Positions 42,643-53,595 are shown, numbered from the stretch's first letter. The stretch: DNA of 64,000 bases from Euleptes europaea (GCF_029931775.1 NC_079312.1:8253821-8317820), one strand, 5' to 3'. Notes: generated from the sequence alone by a model not told the origin. A program made the numbers and translations.

Positions 42643-42735
42643 GACCTGTGATTACCAAACCTGACCTCATATCCTGGCTGGAGGAAGAGGAAAAACTGTT
42701 TGTCCTTGGCTGTGATGAAGAGAAGGGATTGGCAG
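42643..42735 (+). CDS. KZFP gene 3, KRAB-B exon
   Basis: A 93-nt exon, phase 1 at both ends, with acceptor TTTCCTCCTGCAAAAG and donor GTAGGT. It encodes GPVITKPDLISWLEEEEKLF then VLGCDEEKGLAG. The donor is intact, unlike gene 2. Confidence 0.93.
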
Positions 42736-43894
42736 GTAGGTCTGTGGAGGGATTCCCCTATATCTTCGGCGCTCTGGGGCCCCTTCCATGGTCTGGTGGA
42801 TCCCCCTGGCCGAGTCTTAGTAGCTTCAGATTCTGCTCCAGACACTTGCGTTGTCCTTGTGTGGAAATGGTCTCGCAAGCTCCATTTTCAGCCCACAGGG
42901 GAATGAGAAAGCTACTCAGACTTCCTGGATCTCTGACCCAGCCAGGCTCTTTCTTCCCTCCTCCTGTACTATTCTGCTCTCTCCCCTTGCTACTGCCACC
43001 GTCACTGACTGTGGGTGACAAATGATCTAATCTGAACCCATGCTAAGGATCTGCACCAAACTCTGCTCTGGGAGAGTTGAAGTCTCATTAGCTGAACACA
43101 TCTGCAGAATCCTCCCTTAGGTCTCTTTAATATAGAGCGGGGACATATAAAAACATCTAATCAAGCAAGATAAGGCCAAGCTAAACCCTTATAAACGGAG
43201 ATTAATGTAACATGTCTGCAACTGTTTTGATTAATTGTCAAAGATTAATGTAACTTTAAGCATAGAGAGTTCACTGACAGTTCAAAGAACTCATGAACTC
43301 TCAGTTAACATGCAAAATCAGCAAGAAGAGAGAGCCTTATACTATTCCACAGGATAACCATCTGGCTTGGAAGCCTGACCACTTTTTATATTTTGTTATT
43401 GTTTTTTGCAATCTCAGTATTAGTTAGAGGAGCTAGCAGAAATTCCTGTTGTATCTTGGCAGCTGTATCTTGTTCAGAAACTTTGAAACAGTCTCTGCAG
43501 AAACTACAGTCTGTAGAAAAGAACAAAATAAAAATTTCTGAATTGGTCATTGATTGATTTGGGGGTGACATTAACCTGTCCTTGTTTATCTTTTAACTGC
43601 TTCAATATAGTTGTGGAGACATATTTGTTTCATTCTAAAAACCAATAATTTGCCAGCCTTTTCTCCTAGCTCCACATGATTTTTTTTTAAACAGGCCAAC
43701 ATAAATTCAGCTTGCACTGAAACCAATTTGTTAATTTAATACCTGAGTTCCCTCATGTTTTTGTAGTTTTCAGAAGTAGGAGCAGAATTAAAATTGATTG
43801 TGGCATCCTGTAGTTTAGTTTCGAGTTTATTCAGCTCTTCAACATGTTGATGTCTTTTGTGAAAAGCATGATGAAGTCCCTTGGTGGTGGAAAG
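42736..43894. other. Gene 3 intron 3, nothing recognised
   Basis: No exon or familiar repeat was recognised in about 1.1 kb. Confidence 0.4.
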
Positions 43895-43990
43895 TGGCGT
43901 CAAGTCACAGTTGACTTATGGCGATCCCATAAGGTTTTCAACGCAAGAGATGTTGAGAGTTGGTTTGACACTGCCTGCCTCCGTGTGGGC
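43895..43990 (-). mobile_element. 5S-SINE 3' body fragment
   Basis: AGTGGCGTCAAGTCACAGTT, GACTTATGGCGATCCCATAA, GGTTTTCAACGCAAGAGATG: the 3' half of the 5S-derived SINE in minus orientation. Confidence 0.75.
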
Positions 43991-44094
43991 TGAGAGAGTT
44001 CGGAGAGAAATGTGACTGGCCCAAGGTCATCCAACAGGCTTCAGGTGGAGGAATGAGGAATCGAACCTGGTTCTCCAGATTAGAGTTAGCCACT
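43991..44094 (-). mobile_element. tRNA-derived SINE split by a 980-bp insertion
   Basis: AGAGAGTTCGGAGAGAAATG to CAGATTAGAGTTAGCCACT. The missing end (CTTAACCACTAATACCACCC) is at 45082-45105, after the insertion. Confidence 0.85.
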
Positions 44095-45074
44095 ATCCTG
44101 AGCCCACCACCGCAGTCTCGGGACTACCCCAGGCTCAAACAACCCCTTTGGAGGGAAACAAGCGCACCCCAGACAGCAGAGGACAACACCCACCTGGTGA
44201 ATCCACAGGACTGGGGAGACGGGTGGCTGGGGCAGCCCAAGCAAGCCCCAGAGATGAGACGCCAGCCGGGCCAGCACGGCTGTGACAAGGGCAGTGTGGA
44301 GCTGTCCCATGGCCGAAGAAGCCAGCTAGGATGGCGAGGCCGCAATGTGGGCGGCATGGGGCTCACCCACGATCAGAGAAGCCGATCAGGATGGCGTGGC
44401 ACTGCCAAGGGCAGTGTGGGGCTCTCCTGCGGCCAGAGAAGCAGGCCAGGACAGTGTGGCCATAATGAGGGTGGCGAGGGGCTCCCCCGTGGCTGAAGAA
44501 GTAGGCCAGGATGCCGCGGCAAAGGTGGCGCGGGGCTTACCCGCAGATAGAGAGGCTGACTACGGCAACGCAGCCGCAACAAGGGTGGTGCGAAACTCAC
44601 CCACTGCCACAGGACGCAGCCAGAGGGCCGAGGGAAATGTGCCAGCCATCAAGCATGGCGGTCCAGGCATCAACAAGAGAGGCCTGCCTGTCCAGAGCCC
44701 CACCCTGACAGGTCTGCAGGAACGAATAAAGGCTTGGGGGTATTGGCGGGCCAGATGGGGAGGGCGCGGCCACAAGAGAGCGGAGCTTTGCCCTCTGGGG
44801 CCTGAATGCCATCTGTAGAGGTGGAGCTGGGGAAGGGGGGTAGAGCAAAGGGTGGAGCTACCCCTATAAATACAGTTCAGGGAGCTGTAGCTGGGGAGGA
44901 AGTCAAGCCAAGGGTGACCTGAGCTCTGGCTATAACACCCAAGGCTGCAAGGGGCAGGAGTAAGAACGCCTTGCACCCATATCTCTGTGACTGAGGCCCG
45001 GGAAACAGACTCCTGCCAGGGTATCAGGACGGCATGGACCCATCGACACCAGGGGCGCCATGATGACTCCTCAC
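44095..45074. mobile_element. 980-bp insertion with TSD AGCCACT, possibly a solo LTR
   Basis: The sequence AGCCACT occurs on both sides (44088-44094 and 45075-45081) and reconstitutes one SINE when the insert is removed. If a 5-bp TSD (GCCAC) is used, the minus strand starts TGTGAGGAGTC. GC-rich. It contains a 60-bp tandem array (44258-44620) and a TATA-like CCCCTATAAATACAG on the plus strand near 44863. No pol-like coding sequence. I cannot assign it to a known family. Confidence 0.55.
44258..44620 (+). repeat. 60-bp tandem repeat, about six units
   Basis: Equivalent points GAAGCC/GAAGCA/GAAGTA at 44318, 44378, 44438 and 44498 are exactly 60 bp apart. 60 is a multiple of three, so a frame such as RSRSGWRGTAKGSVGLSCGQ reads as a 20-residue repeat, but stops occur and nothing suggests it is a real protein. 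Confidence 0.85.
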
Positions 45075-45105
45075 AGCCACTCTTAACCACTAATACCACC
45101 CTTTA

Positions 45106-45650
45106 GGTAGGCCTTAAGAGTCTCCCACAGAATGGGCCAGGTGGCCTCATGTATAACATTGGTAGATACAAAGTCTTTAATATGAAGCTCTGTTCCCTTT
45201 TTAAAGGTCTCGTCAAAGAGCAGGGATGTGCTTCACCTCTGAAAGGGAGATTTATTTTCAGCATCTCCCAGGCTAGCAATGAAACAGGAGAGTGGTCAGA
45301 AATAACATGGTCCCTATGACCCATTCCAGTCAACAAACTGGCCCCATCGTTCTGTAGCAACTGTAGTCTCCAAACAGTCTTCAAGGGCAGCCCCATGTAG
45401 AGACCATTGCAGCAATTGAATCTAGATGTTAGCAGGGCATGCACCACAGTGGCAAGTTCTCTCCCCACCCCAGAAAGGGCCAGCACTGGTGACAGCTGTT
45501 TATCCAACGGGAGACTCAGGTCCAGGAGTACCCCCAAGCTATGAAACTGCTCATTTAGATGCAACCCCTTCCAAAACAGGAGGTAACCCATTTTGTGGGT
45601 CAAACCTCTTTCCCTCCCCCTGCCAATAGCACCTCGATTTTGCCAGGATT
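45106..45650 (-). mobile_element. L2/CR1-group LINE reverse transcriptase relic
   Basis: The minus-strand translation FHSLGVLLDLSLPLDKQLSP, VVHALLTSRFNCCNGLYMGL and PLKTVWRLQLLQNDGASLLT corresponds to the C-terminal reverse transcriptase region of L2/CR1-group LINEs. It is decayed. A relative is at 63805-64000. Confidence 0.75.
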
Positions 45651-45682
45651 AAGTTTCTGTTAGCCCTCTTACACTATCCCCG

Positions 45683-45825
45683 GCATCTCCAGTTAAAGGG
45701 ACTAGGCGAGTAGGTGATGGAAAAGACCTCTGCCTGAGACCCTGGAGAGCCGCTGCCAGTCTGAGTAGACAATACTGACTTTGATGGACCGAGGATCTGA
45801 TTCAGTATAAGGCAGCTTCATGTGT
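45683..45825 (+). mobile_element. tRNA-Ala-derived SINE, 5' truncated
   Basis: CGGCATCTCCAGTTAAAGGG to AAGGCAGCTTCATGTGTTC; lacks the tRNA head. Confidence 0.85.
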
Positions 45826-46540
45826 TCACTAACCACTGCAAAACAGTGGCTCCCAGTCCCAACCCAGAATGGCAGCCCAGGAGGGTACTGTTATCAATGG
45901 TATAAAATGCTACTGACTGGTTCCAGAGTATTAACAGAGTCTCACTTCCCCTGTCCATCTCCCAGTTTAGGACATCCACCTAGGTGACCAAGCCATTTCA
46001 GTTGTATGACCAGGTATGAAACCAGATTGGAATGGATCCAAACAATCTGCTTCATTCAGGAATCCCTGAAGTTACCTGACCACCAGTCTGTCAATCACCT
46101 TGGTCCAGAATGGTACATTTGAGACTGGATGGTAGTTATTCAGCTGTCCTGGGACAGAGTAATTTTTTTAGGAATGGACACACCACTGCCTGCTTCAAGG
46201 CAAGGATAATAACTACCCCTCTCTCATGAAGGCATTTATTGTTTCCCGGACTTCCACTCCTCTCCTTTGTCAGCCAGGGGGGCAAGGATGATACAAGCAG
46301 GTGGTGGGTCCCAAATGTCCATGTCTACCTCAGACTGGACAACCTAAAAGGTATCCCACAAGATTGGACAAATTGACACCCTGAGACTGTCCCTTCCATT
46401 ACTGCTAATGTAGAGTCCAGTTTAGAGTGAATGTGAGAAATTTTGTCTGCAGATTGATCACAGCATGCTGCAGACTAGTCCACCTTCTCCTGTAAGCCAG
46501 AGAGCAATAGACCCCTGATCACCTAGAAGAGTTCCTCAGG
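45826..46540 (-). other. Probably old LINE-related noncoding sequence
   Basis: Appears to continue the element cut by the SINE at 45683 (CCAGACTGG-type text such as CCAGTCTGTCAATCACCTTG), but I cannot assign a family. No gene was seen. Confidence 0.35.
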
Positions 46541-46555
46541 TCCCCACTCCTCCAC

Positions 46556-46760
46556 AAAAGAGGCGGACTCTAATCTGGAGAACTGGGTTTGATTCCCCAC
46601 TCCTCCACATGAAGCCTGCTAGGTGACCTTGAGCTAGTCACAATTCTCGCCAAACTCGACCCCATCTACCTCACAAAGCGTCTGTTGTGGAGAGAGGAAG
46701 GGAAGGCTGGTTTGAGACTCTTTAAAGGGAGAGAAAATCAGGGTATAAATTTCTGTGATA
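46556..46760 (+). mobile_element. tRNA-derived SINE (family A), head truncated
   Basis: GGCGGACTCTAATCTGGAGA, GGGTTTGATTCCCCACTCCT, TCTGTTGTGGAGAGAGGAAG; plus orientation. Confidence 0.85.
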
Positions 46761-47514
46761 CCAGATCCATGTGTGCCCTTGGCCAAGACACTAATCCAAT
46801 CATCTTCTCCCTCCAGTGACTATGAGATTGGCCTAATCCTGATTTCTCTGTAGGACCCCCCCTCCCGCCTTAATCTGAGGAAAATGGAAGTTACCTCTCT
46901 CTTTTTGATCCCTCTGACCCCCCCCCCCCGCTTCCCTGCGTGAGGGTTTCCAGTCTCTAAGACTTGAGGTGCACGAGATGATATTTGATACCCTGAAGAA
47001 GCTTGTGTAAAATACGTAGGGATTGGAATAGTCATATTTTTCTTTTTAGCTACAATTGTGTAAAGAATGTTGTCTTCCTTGGATCATTGAATTTTTGCCC
47101 ATGTTTGTTTGGGGATTTCTGGGCTGAACCTTTCAGGAGACCTTTGATCTTAACGGAAAGGAGGAGAGAGGCTGTAGATTAGGTGGCCAAAGTTCCCAGC
47201 TCAATCAGCTGATCTGGGTAGAGACTTACTTTCTCTTCCACATTGTAACAGCTCTTCCAACTTCCACTTCACTTCAGAGAGAAAAAATCTATCCCAATAA
47301 TGGTCAAAGGGACATGTGACTCCCCTGTTATTTCTATTAACTAAGAATCAGTAGACTGCAGTATGTCACAGGACCGACCAGACTTTTCTAAGGGCTTTGC
47401 AGAAACTAAGCCTTTGAATGCTTGCATTCTCTATGGCAGTTAATTTAGTCCATTCTATAATTTCAGGCTTTGTTTTTTCTCTGTGTATTCATGCCAGGTT
47501 TTTGTTTCTTTCAG
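46761..47514 (+). other. Gene 3 intron 3, 3' part
   Basis: Contains a C-run at 46917-46929. No recognised repeat. Confidence 0.4.
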
Positions 47515-49952
47515 CAGGAGGTATGTGGGAGTCAGTGGATGAAATGAAAGAGCATGTCGTTATCACGGAAGAAGAAATATATTCTGATGTACAAGAGAAT
47601 GTTGACTATTGTGATCTACTGAGGAAGGAGGGCAGGAAACACACACTTAAAGGGATAAATAATTCCAGTCTTTTACAGGGTAATCATTCTTATGCAATGC
47701 CACTATTTCAAAAACTATGCAAAGAAGACAATCGAAATGAGGGAAATGTAAGTGGGGAAAGATTTCCAGAAAAATCAGACATTATGATGCATGAGGAAGA
47801 ACAAACACATCTTTGTGTTCATCAAAAGTTTCACACAGGGGAAAAACCATACAAATGCCTGGAATGTGGTAAAAGCTTCAATCGAAATTACGTTCTTAAG
47901 GTGCATCAAAGAATTCACACAGGGGAAAAACCATATAAATGCCTGGAGTGTGGGAAAAGCTTCAGTAACAGTGGAAGCCTTACTTCCCATCAAAGAACTC
48001 ACACAGGGGAGAAACCATTTAAATGCCTGGAGTGTGGAAAAGCCTTCAGTTACAGTACAAACCTTACTTCCCATCAAAGAATTCACACAGGGGAGAAACT
48101 ATATGAATGCCTGGAGTGTGGAAAAAGGTGCAGTCAGCGTGCAAGCCTTACTTCCCATCCAAGAATTCATACAGGGGAGAAACTATATAAATGCCTGGAA
48201 TGTGATAAAAGCTTCAGTCATAATCACTCTCTTACTTCCCATCGAAGAATTCACACAGGGGAAAAACCATATAAATGCCTCGAGTGTGGAAAAAGCTTCA
48301 CTCAGCATTCACATCTTCATGTTCATCAAAAGCGTCACACAGGAGAAAAACCATACAAATGCCTGGAATGTGATAAAAGCTTCAGTGGGAGTGGAGGCCT
48401 TACTTCCCATCGAAGAATTCACACAGGGGAAAAACCATATAAATGCCTGGAGTGTGGGAAAAGCTTCAGTGACCGTAGTAGCCTTAATTCCCATCGAAGA
48501 ACTCACACAGGGGAGAAACCATTTAAATGCCTGGAGTGTGGAAAAGCCTTCAGTTACGGTGCAAACCTTACTTCCCATCAAAAAATTCACACAGGGGAGA
48601 AACCATATGAATGCCTGGAGTGTGGAAAAAGGTGCAGTCAGCGTGCAAGCCTTACTTCCCATCAAAGAATTCATACAGGGGAGAAACTGTATAAATGCTT
48701 GGAATGTGGTAAAAGCTTCAGTCATAATCACTCTCTTACTTCCCATCGAAGAATTCACACAGGGGAAAAACCATATAAATGCCTTGAGTGTGGAAAAAGC
48801 TTCACTCAGCATTCACATCTTCGTGTTCATCAAAAGCGTCACACAGGAGAAAAACCATACAAATGCCTGGAATGTGATAAAAGCTTCAGTGGGAGTGGAG
48901 GCCTTACTTTCCATCGAAGAATTCACACAGGGGAAAAACCATATAAATGCGTGGAGTGTGGAAAAAGCTTCCATCGAAATTACATTCTTACGGTGCATCA
49001 AAGAAGTCACACAGATGAGAAACCATATAAATGCCTGGAGTGTGGGAAAAGCTTCAGTGAGAGAGGAAAACTTACTTCCCATCGAAGAACTCACACAGGG
49101 GAGAAACCATTTAAATGCCTGGAGTGTGGGAAAAGCTTCAGTGGAAGTGGAAGCCTTACTTCCCATCAAAGAATTCACAAAGGGGAGAAGCCGTATGAAT
49201 GCCTGGAGTGTGGAAAAAGGTGCCGTCAGCGTGCACACCTTACTTCCCACCAAAGGACACACACAGGGGAGAAGAAATATAAATGCCTGGAGTGTGGGAA
49301 AAGCTTCAAATGGAGTAATCAGCTTACTTACCACCAAAAAATTCACACAGGGGAGAAACCATTTAAATGCCTGGAGTGTGGAAAAGCTTTCCGCGAGATT
49401 AGAAGCCTTACTGCCCATCAAAGAACTCATGCAGGGAACAAACCACACAAATGCCTAGAATGTAAAAAAAGCTTCAGTTCGAGTTTTAAGCTTACTTCCC
49501 ACCAAAGAATTCACACAGGGGAAAAAACATATAACTGCCTGGCATGTGGAAAAAACTTCAGTCGGAGTAACTCTCTTACTTGCCATCAAAGAATTCACAC
49601 AGGGGAAAAACCTTATAAATGCCTCGAGTGTGGTAAAAGATTTGCTCGGAGTTCACAGCTTACTTCCCACCGAACAACACACACAGGGGAGAAACCATTT
49701 AAATGCCTAGAGTGTGGAAAAAGCTTCAGTCACAGAGGAAGCCTTATTTCCCACCAAAGAATTCACACAGGGGAAAAACCTTATAAATGCCTCGAGTGTG
49801 GTACAAGATTCGCTCGGAATTCACTGCTTACTTTCCACCAAAGAATTCACACAGGGGAGAAACCATATAAATGCCTGAAGTGTGGAAAAAGCTTCAGGAA
49901 AAATGGACACCTTACTGTCCATCAAAGAATTCATACGAGAGAAGCTATATAA
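47515..49952 (+). CDS. KZFP gene 3, finger exon: 25 C2H2 zinc fingers
   Basis: The acceptor is TTTGTTTCTTTCAG with a tandem CAG (NAGNAG). About 100 linker residues ([14 protein letters not shown]..) and one decayed pre-finger ([13 protein letters not shown], cysteines lost) precede 25 complete fingers from about 47844 to the TAA at 49950. The spliced protein would be about 890 residues. Fingers 8-13 are a recent duplicate of 2-7: helix motifs SYSTN/SYGAN, SQRAS, SHNHS, TQHSH and SGSGG recur in the same order, 504 bp apart. Fingers 14-17 are an older echo of 1-4. Fingers 4, 10 and 17 have Cys where the structural Phe belongs ([10 protein letters not shown]). Linkers are mostly TGEKP; exceptions are TDEKP, KGEKP and AGNKP. 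The array would contact up to about 75 bp; its target is unknown. The present C-terminus (HTREAI) arises from a frameshift in the linker after finger 25. Confidence 0.95.
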
Positions 49953-50600
49953 ATGCCTGTAGTGTGGAAGAAATTTCCATGAGAAAAGAAGACTTACTTC
50001 CCATCAAAGATTTCACACTGAGCAGCAATCATATAAAAGCTTGGAGTAAGGAAAAAGTTTCAGTCAGGGTTCACAGCTTAACTGCCAGTCAAAGAATTCA
50101 CACAAGGGAGAAAATGTATTGTTGCCTGAAGTGTGGAGAAAAAATGAGTAATCTCTCATCAAAGAATTCACACAGGGAATAACTCAAATAAATGCCTGTA
50201 GTATGGAAAAACCATCAGTCACAGAAGAAACTTTACTCCCCATCAAAGAATTCACAAAGGGGATAAAACATATAAATGCCTGGAGTGTGGGAAAAGGTTC
50301 GGCCAGAGTGCACACCTTACTTCTCACACATGGGGGAAGCCATGTAAATGCCTGGAGAGTAGAAAAACCTTCAGTCACAGTGGAAGTTTTAATTCCCATC
50401 AAATAATTCACACAGGGTAGAAACCATATAAACATCTACATTGGGGAGGGGGGATTTTGCCAGGGAACTCACCTTATTGTTCATGGAAGAATTCACACAG
50501 GGAATAAACTATATAAATGCCTTGTGTGAAAGAAGAGTAGAAATTCAGTTAGAGTAGAAATTTTACTTCACATCGAAGAACTCATGAAGGGGAAAGAAAC
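49953..50600 (+). pseudogene. Eight decayed zinc fingers downstream of the gene 3 stop
   Basis: Consecutive 84-bp-like units continue past the TAA: ATGCCTGTAGTGTGGAAGAA, then CTTGGAGTAAGGAAAAAGTT, CTGAAGTGTGGAGAAAAAAT, CTGTAGTATGGAAAAACCAT, CTGGAGTGTGGGAAAAGGTT, CTGGAGAGTAGAAAAACCTT and two more to about 50600. They carry stops, lost cysteines and deletions. Compared with the linker consensus, the live array lost two bases at ACGAGAGAAGCTATATAAAT, which created the stop and freed the last eight fingers to decay. They are probably now 3' UTR. Confidence 0.9.
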
Positions 50601-51497
50601 AAATAGTTTCGGGAGTGTGAATAGTAATTGCATCAAAGCAAATTGAATTATAATGCATACAATACATAATGCAGCAAAAGGCTCTGTAAAAATATTCAGA
50701 GATTTTGTAAAACTGTGTAAAAGGTTCTGAAGCCCTATTCCCTTTGCAAAACTGCCCTCTTGCACCATTCCATTTTACACATTATGTGGAATGATAAAAT
50801 TGTGGGAAGCTTCCTGACATCATCAAGCAGGCCATTCCACCAACTAGGAGCCATAAGAGAGAATGCTTCCATTTTGGCAGCTGTTGATCTCCTTGGCTTT
50901 GCCAATACAAGCAAAATTGTTGCAGTGGAACAGATCGAGTGAGGCTGTCCTGTAAGCCTTGGGAGCTGTTATTATATCCACTTTTTTTCTGCTCAAAATG
51001 ATTCTGCCATTTTTTCATTTTAACCTGAGCCATCATGGCTCTTTTATTAACTGTATTCAAAGGAGAACCAAGTGTTACACTTCAATAAACTATAGTTTCA
51101 GTAGAAGTATGGAGTCTGAATTCATAATTGTTTCAGTGTTGGCCAGTAGAGCAAAATGGGACCTAGATTTACAGACATCAGCCCCTGATCCCTCAAATCT
51201 TCCCTGAGTGGCCATGGCTCTTCAGGGAAAGAATTTTCTCAGGCTAAGGCTTTCCTGGTGCCTCATACCACAGGATGCTGCAACTAGGTCTGGGATGTTT
51301 TGCATACAAAGACTGCTCAACCACTGAGCAACTCTCCCCCCCCCCATTTTTTTCTGGCCCAAGTTTTTTCAGTGCCCTGAGTAAAATTCCCCTTCCCATC
51401 TCATTCTGTTCAGAGAAAAATAAGAATTCAAGAATAAACTACTTTTACTTAGCATTCAGAATGAACAGTGTAAAAAGGAGATTTTTTTATTTATCTA
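50601..51497 (+). other. Gene 3 3' flank, nothing recognised
   Basis: AT-rich. No gene was recognised. A short C-run is at 51336. Confidence 0.4.
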
Positions 51498-51924
51498 TCA
51501 TAGAATCATAGAATAGAATCATAGAGTTGGAAGGGACCACCAGGGTCATCAAGTCCAACCCCCTGCACAATGCAGGAAATTCACAACTACCTCCCCCCCA
51601 CACCTAGTGACCAGAAGATGGCCAAGATGCCCTCCCTCTTATCATCTGCCTAAGGTCACAGAATCAGCATTGCTGACAGATGGCCAGCTAACCTCTTCTT
51701 AAAAACCTCTAGAGAAGGAGAGCTTACCACCTCCTGAGGAAGCCTGTCCCACTGAGGAACCGCTCTAACGGTTAGAAAATTCTTCCTAATGTCTAGACGG
51801 AAACTCTTTTGATTTAATTTCAACCTGTTGGTTCTAGTCCGACCTTCTTGGGCAACAGAAAACAACTCGGCACCATCCTCAATATGACAGCCCCTCAAGT
51901 ACTTGAACATGGTTATCATATCCC
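51498..51924 (-). mobile_element. CR1 LINE 3' part including C-terminal coding relic
   Basis: Begins with the CR1 terminus TAGAATCATAGAATAGAATC. Minus-strand translation LNQKSFRLDIRKNFLTVRAV, QWDRLPQEVVSSPSLEVFKK is the CR1 ORF2 C-terminus. It is interrupted at 51925 by a copia LTR. Confidence 0.9.
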
Positions 51925-52208
51925 TGACAATAATAGAGGATTTTACCTCAAGCGTGTCTATACCCATGATATAGCAGAAGCGCACACAAAGTAAGGTGCA
52001 AACCAGTGCTTCTTTATTTTAATATCAAAACAATAAACCGACAGAGTTCTTAGCCTTGTGAGCATCAACCCTACTGAGTTAAACTTATCATATACACACT
52101 TCTTATATACATATATACATCCAATCACAATACAGACTCAGTTAATGCTTGCATCAGCTCAGTACAGCTGCTCTTAATTGAATAATTGGCAGCTGCCCTT
52201 AATCAACA
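51925..52208 (-). mobile_element. Ty1/copia 3' LTR (284 bp)
   Basis: On the minus strand it starts TGTTGATTAAGGGCAGCTGC and ends CTCTATTATTGTCA, the TG...CA ends of an LTR. It contains a TATA-like ATATATGTATATAAG and a poly(A) signal (AATAAA) near 52015. It lies directly downstream of copia pol coding sequence and is inserted in a CR1. Confidence 0.8.
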
Positions 52209-52229
52209 CTCTACAGCATTTGTCAGCTG

Positions 52230-53595
52230 TCAGACTAGATCACTAAGATCTGAACATATGATCCTGAGCACAAACATTCTCTACATGACACTCCTAATGT
52301 TGGTGAAGGATCATTTTTGTCAAAACATTTGGTAAATAAATCTTCTGCATTTTCAGTTGAAGTACACTTTACAATTGTTATCAGTTTTCTTTGAATTGCA
52401 TCCATCACATTATTGTACCTAATTGCTTTGTGTTTACTTTTACTACTAAAACAGTTTTCATTACTACAATGTGTAGCAGCTGCATTGTCACATTTCACAG
52501 TTACAGGTTCAGTTACAGGCATATACAGTTCTTCTAGTAGAAAACAGAACCATTCAATCTGAGTAGAGACATTGCTGATAGCAGCATATTCAGCTTCACA
52601 TGTTGACAATGACACAAATTTCTGTTTTACAGCTTTCCGATGTATTGGTGCATTTCCATAGTAAACTACATATCCCGTGGTGGATCTTGCAAATTCTCTA
52701 TCCCCACAACTGGCATCTGCGTAAGTTTACCATCGTCTGCATCTAGCCTTAGCTCAAAATTTACTGCACCTTTAAGATACCTGAACACGTGTTTGGCAGC
52801 CCTCCAATCTCTTTCTTTTGGTTCCACATTTTGTTTACTCAACATATGGACTGCCAAGGTTATATCGGGCCTAGTCCATTTTGAGATATACAGTAAACTT
52901 CCAACTAAAGATTGGTATAATTGTTTATGTTGAAACTCTGACCCCTCAGGTTCTTTTGCATATTGTGGTGTCATAGGACTGCTAACTACATTTGCTTCAG
53001 TCATTTTAAACTTTTGTAACAGTTGTGTTATTTTTGCCTTTTGCGTTAAAGAATATACACCATTTTCAGACCTTGTTACTTCTAAACCCAAGTAACCTTT
53101 GACAGGACCTAATTGTTTTAGTTTGAATCTGTTGCCCAGCTTTTGCTGAAACCATGCAACCTCTGATTCATCCTGTACCATGAGACACAGATCATCAACA
53201 AAAACTACAAGTACAGACAGTTTGTTGCCATCGTGTTTCACCTACAAACAAGTATCTGCTTTGGTTTGAACAAAACCTATTTCTTTTATTGCCTTATCAA
53301 GACATTCATTCCAATTATGGGCACTTTGATGGAGACCATAAAGAGCACGTTGTAGTTTGAGTACTTTACTTGGATCTTTTAAAGGAAACCCTGGTATTTG
53401 GTTCATAAACAGATTTTCTTTGAGAGGTGCATTTGGGTAAGCTGTTTCTACATCATAGTGATATGCTTTCAATTTTTTCAAGCTAGCAATGGCAAATGCA
53501 AGTTTTACAGTTTCATCTTTGACTGTTGGTGCAAAGATTTCATTGTAATTGATATCTTTCTTCTGATCAAAACCTCTACATACCAGGACTTCCGG
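52230..53595 (-). pseudogene. Ty1/copia pol relic (reverse transcriptase and RNase H)
   Basis: Minus-strand reading: NEIFAPTVKDETVKLAFAIA, LKAYHYDVETAYPNAPLKEN, KLQRALYGLHQSAHNW (start of the copia reverse transcriptase), then a stop, LVVFVDDLCLMVQDESEVAW (the catalytic VDD), GYLGLEVTRSENGVYSLTQK, SLVGSLLYISKWTRPDITLA, then a frameshift and the RNase H part SLSTCEAEYAAISN, VKCDNAAATHCSNE and SKSKHKAIRYNNV. Gag, protease, integrase and the 5' LTR are missing. At least one stop and one frameshift make it dead. Ty1/copia elements are uncommon in vertebrates but are known in some reptiles. Confidence 0.9.

Noticed and set aside
44053-44818. Protein gene with 20-residue repeats
   Set aside because: Stops interrupt the frames, two overlapping frames both look repetitive, and the region lies inside a transposon-like insertion.
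48813-49448. Minus-strand open frames of 100-211 codons opposite the finger exons of genes 1, 2 and 3
   Set aside because: Mirror frames of the repeated finger codons (recurring text such as [14 protein letters not shown]); no independent start, splice or domain evidence.
47791-49458. 555-codon plus-strand open frame in a second frame of the gene 3 finger exon
   Set aside because: An alternative frame over the 84-bp finger repeat (period divisible by three), so it stays open by repetition. The C2H2 frame explains the sequence.
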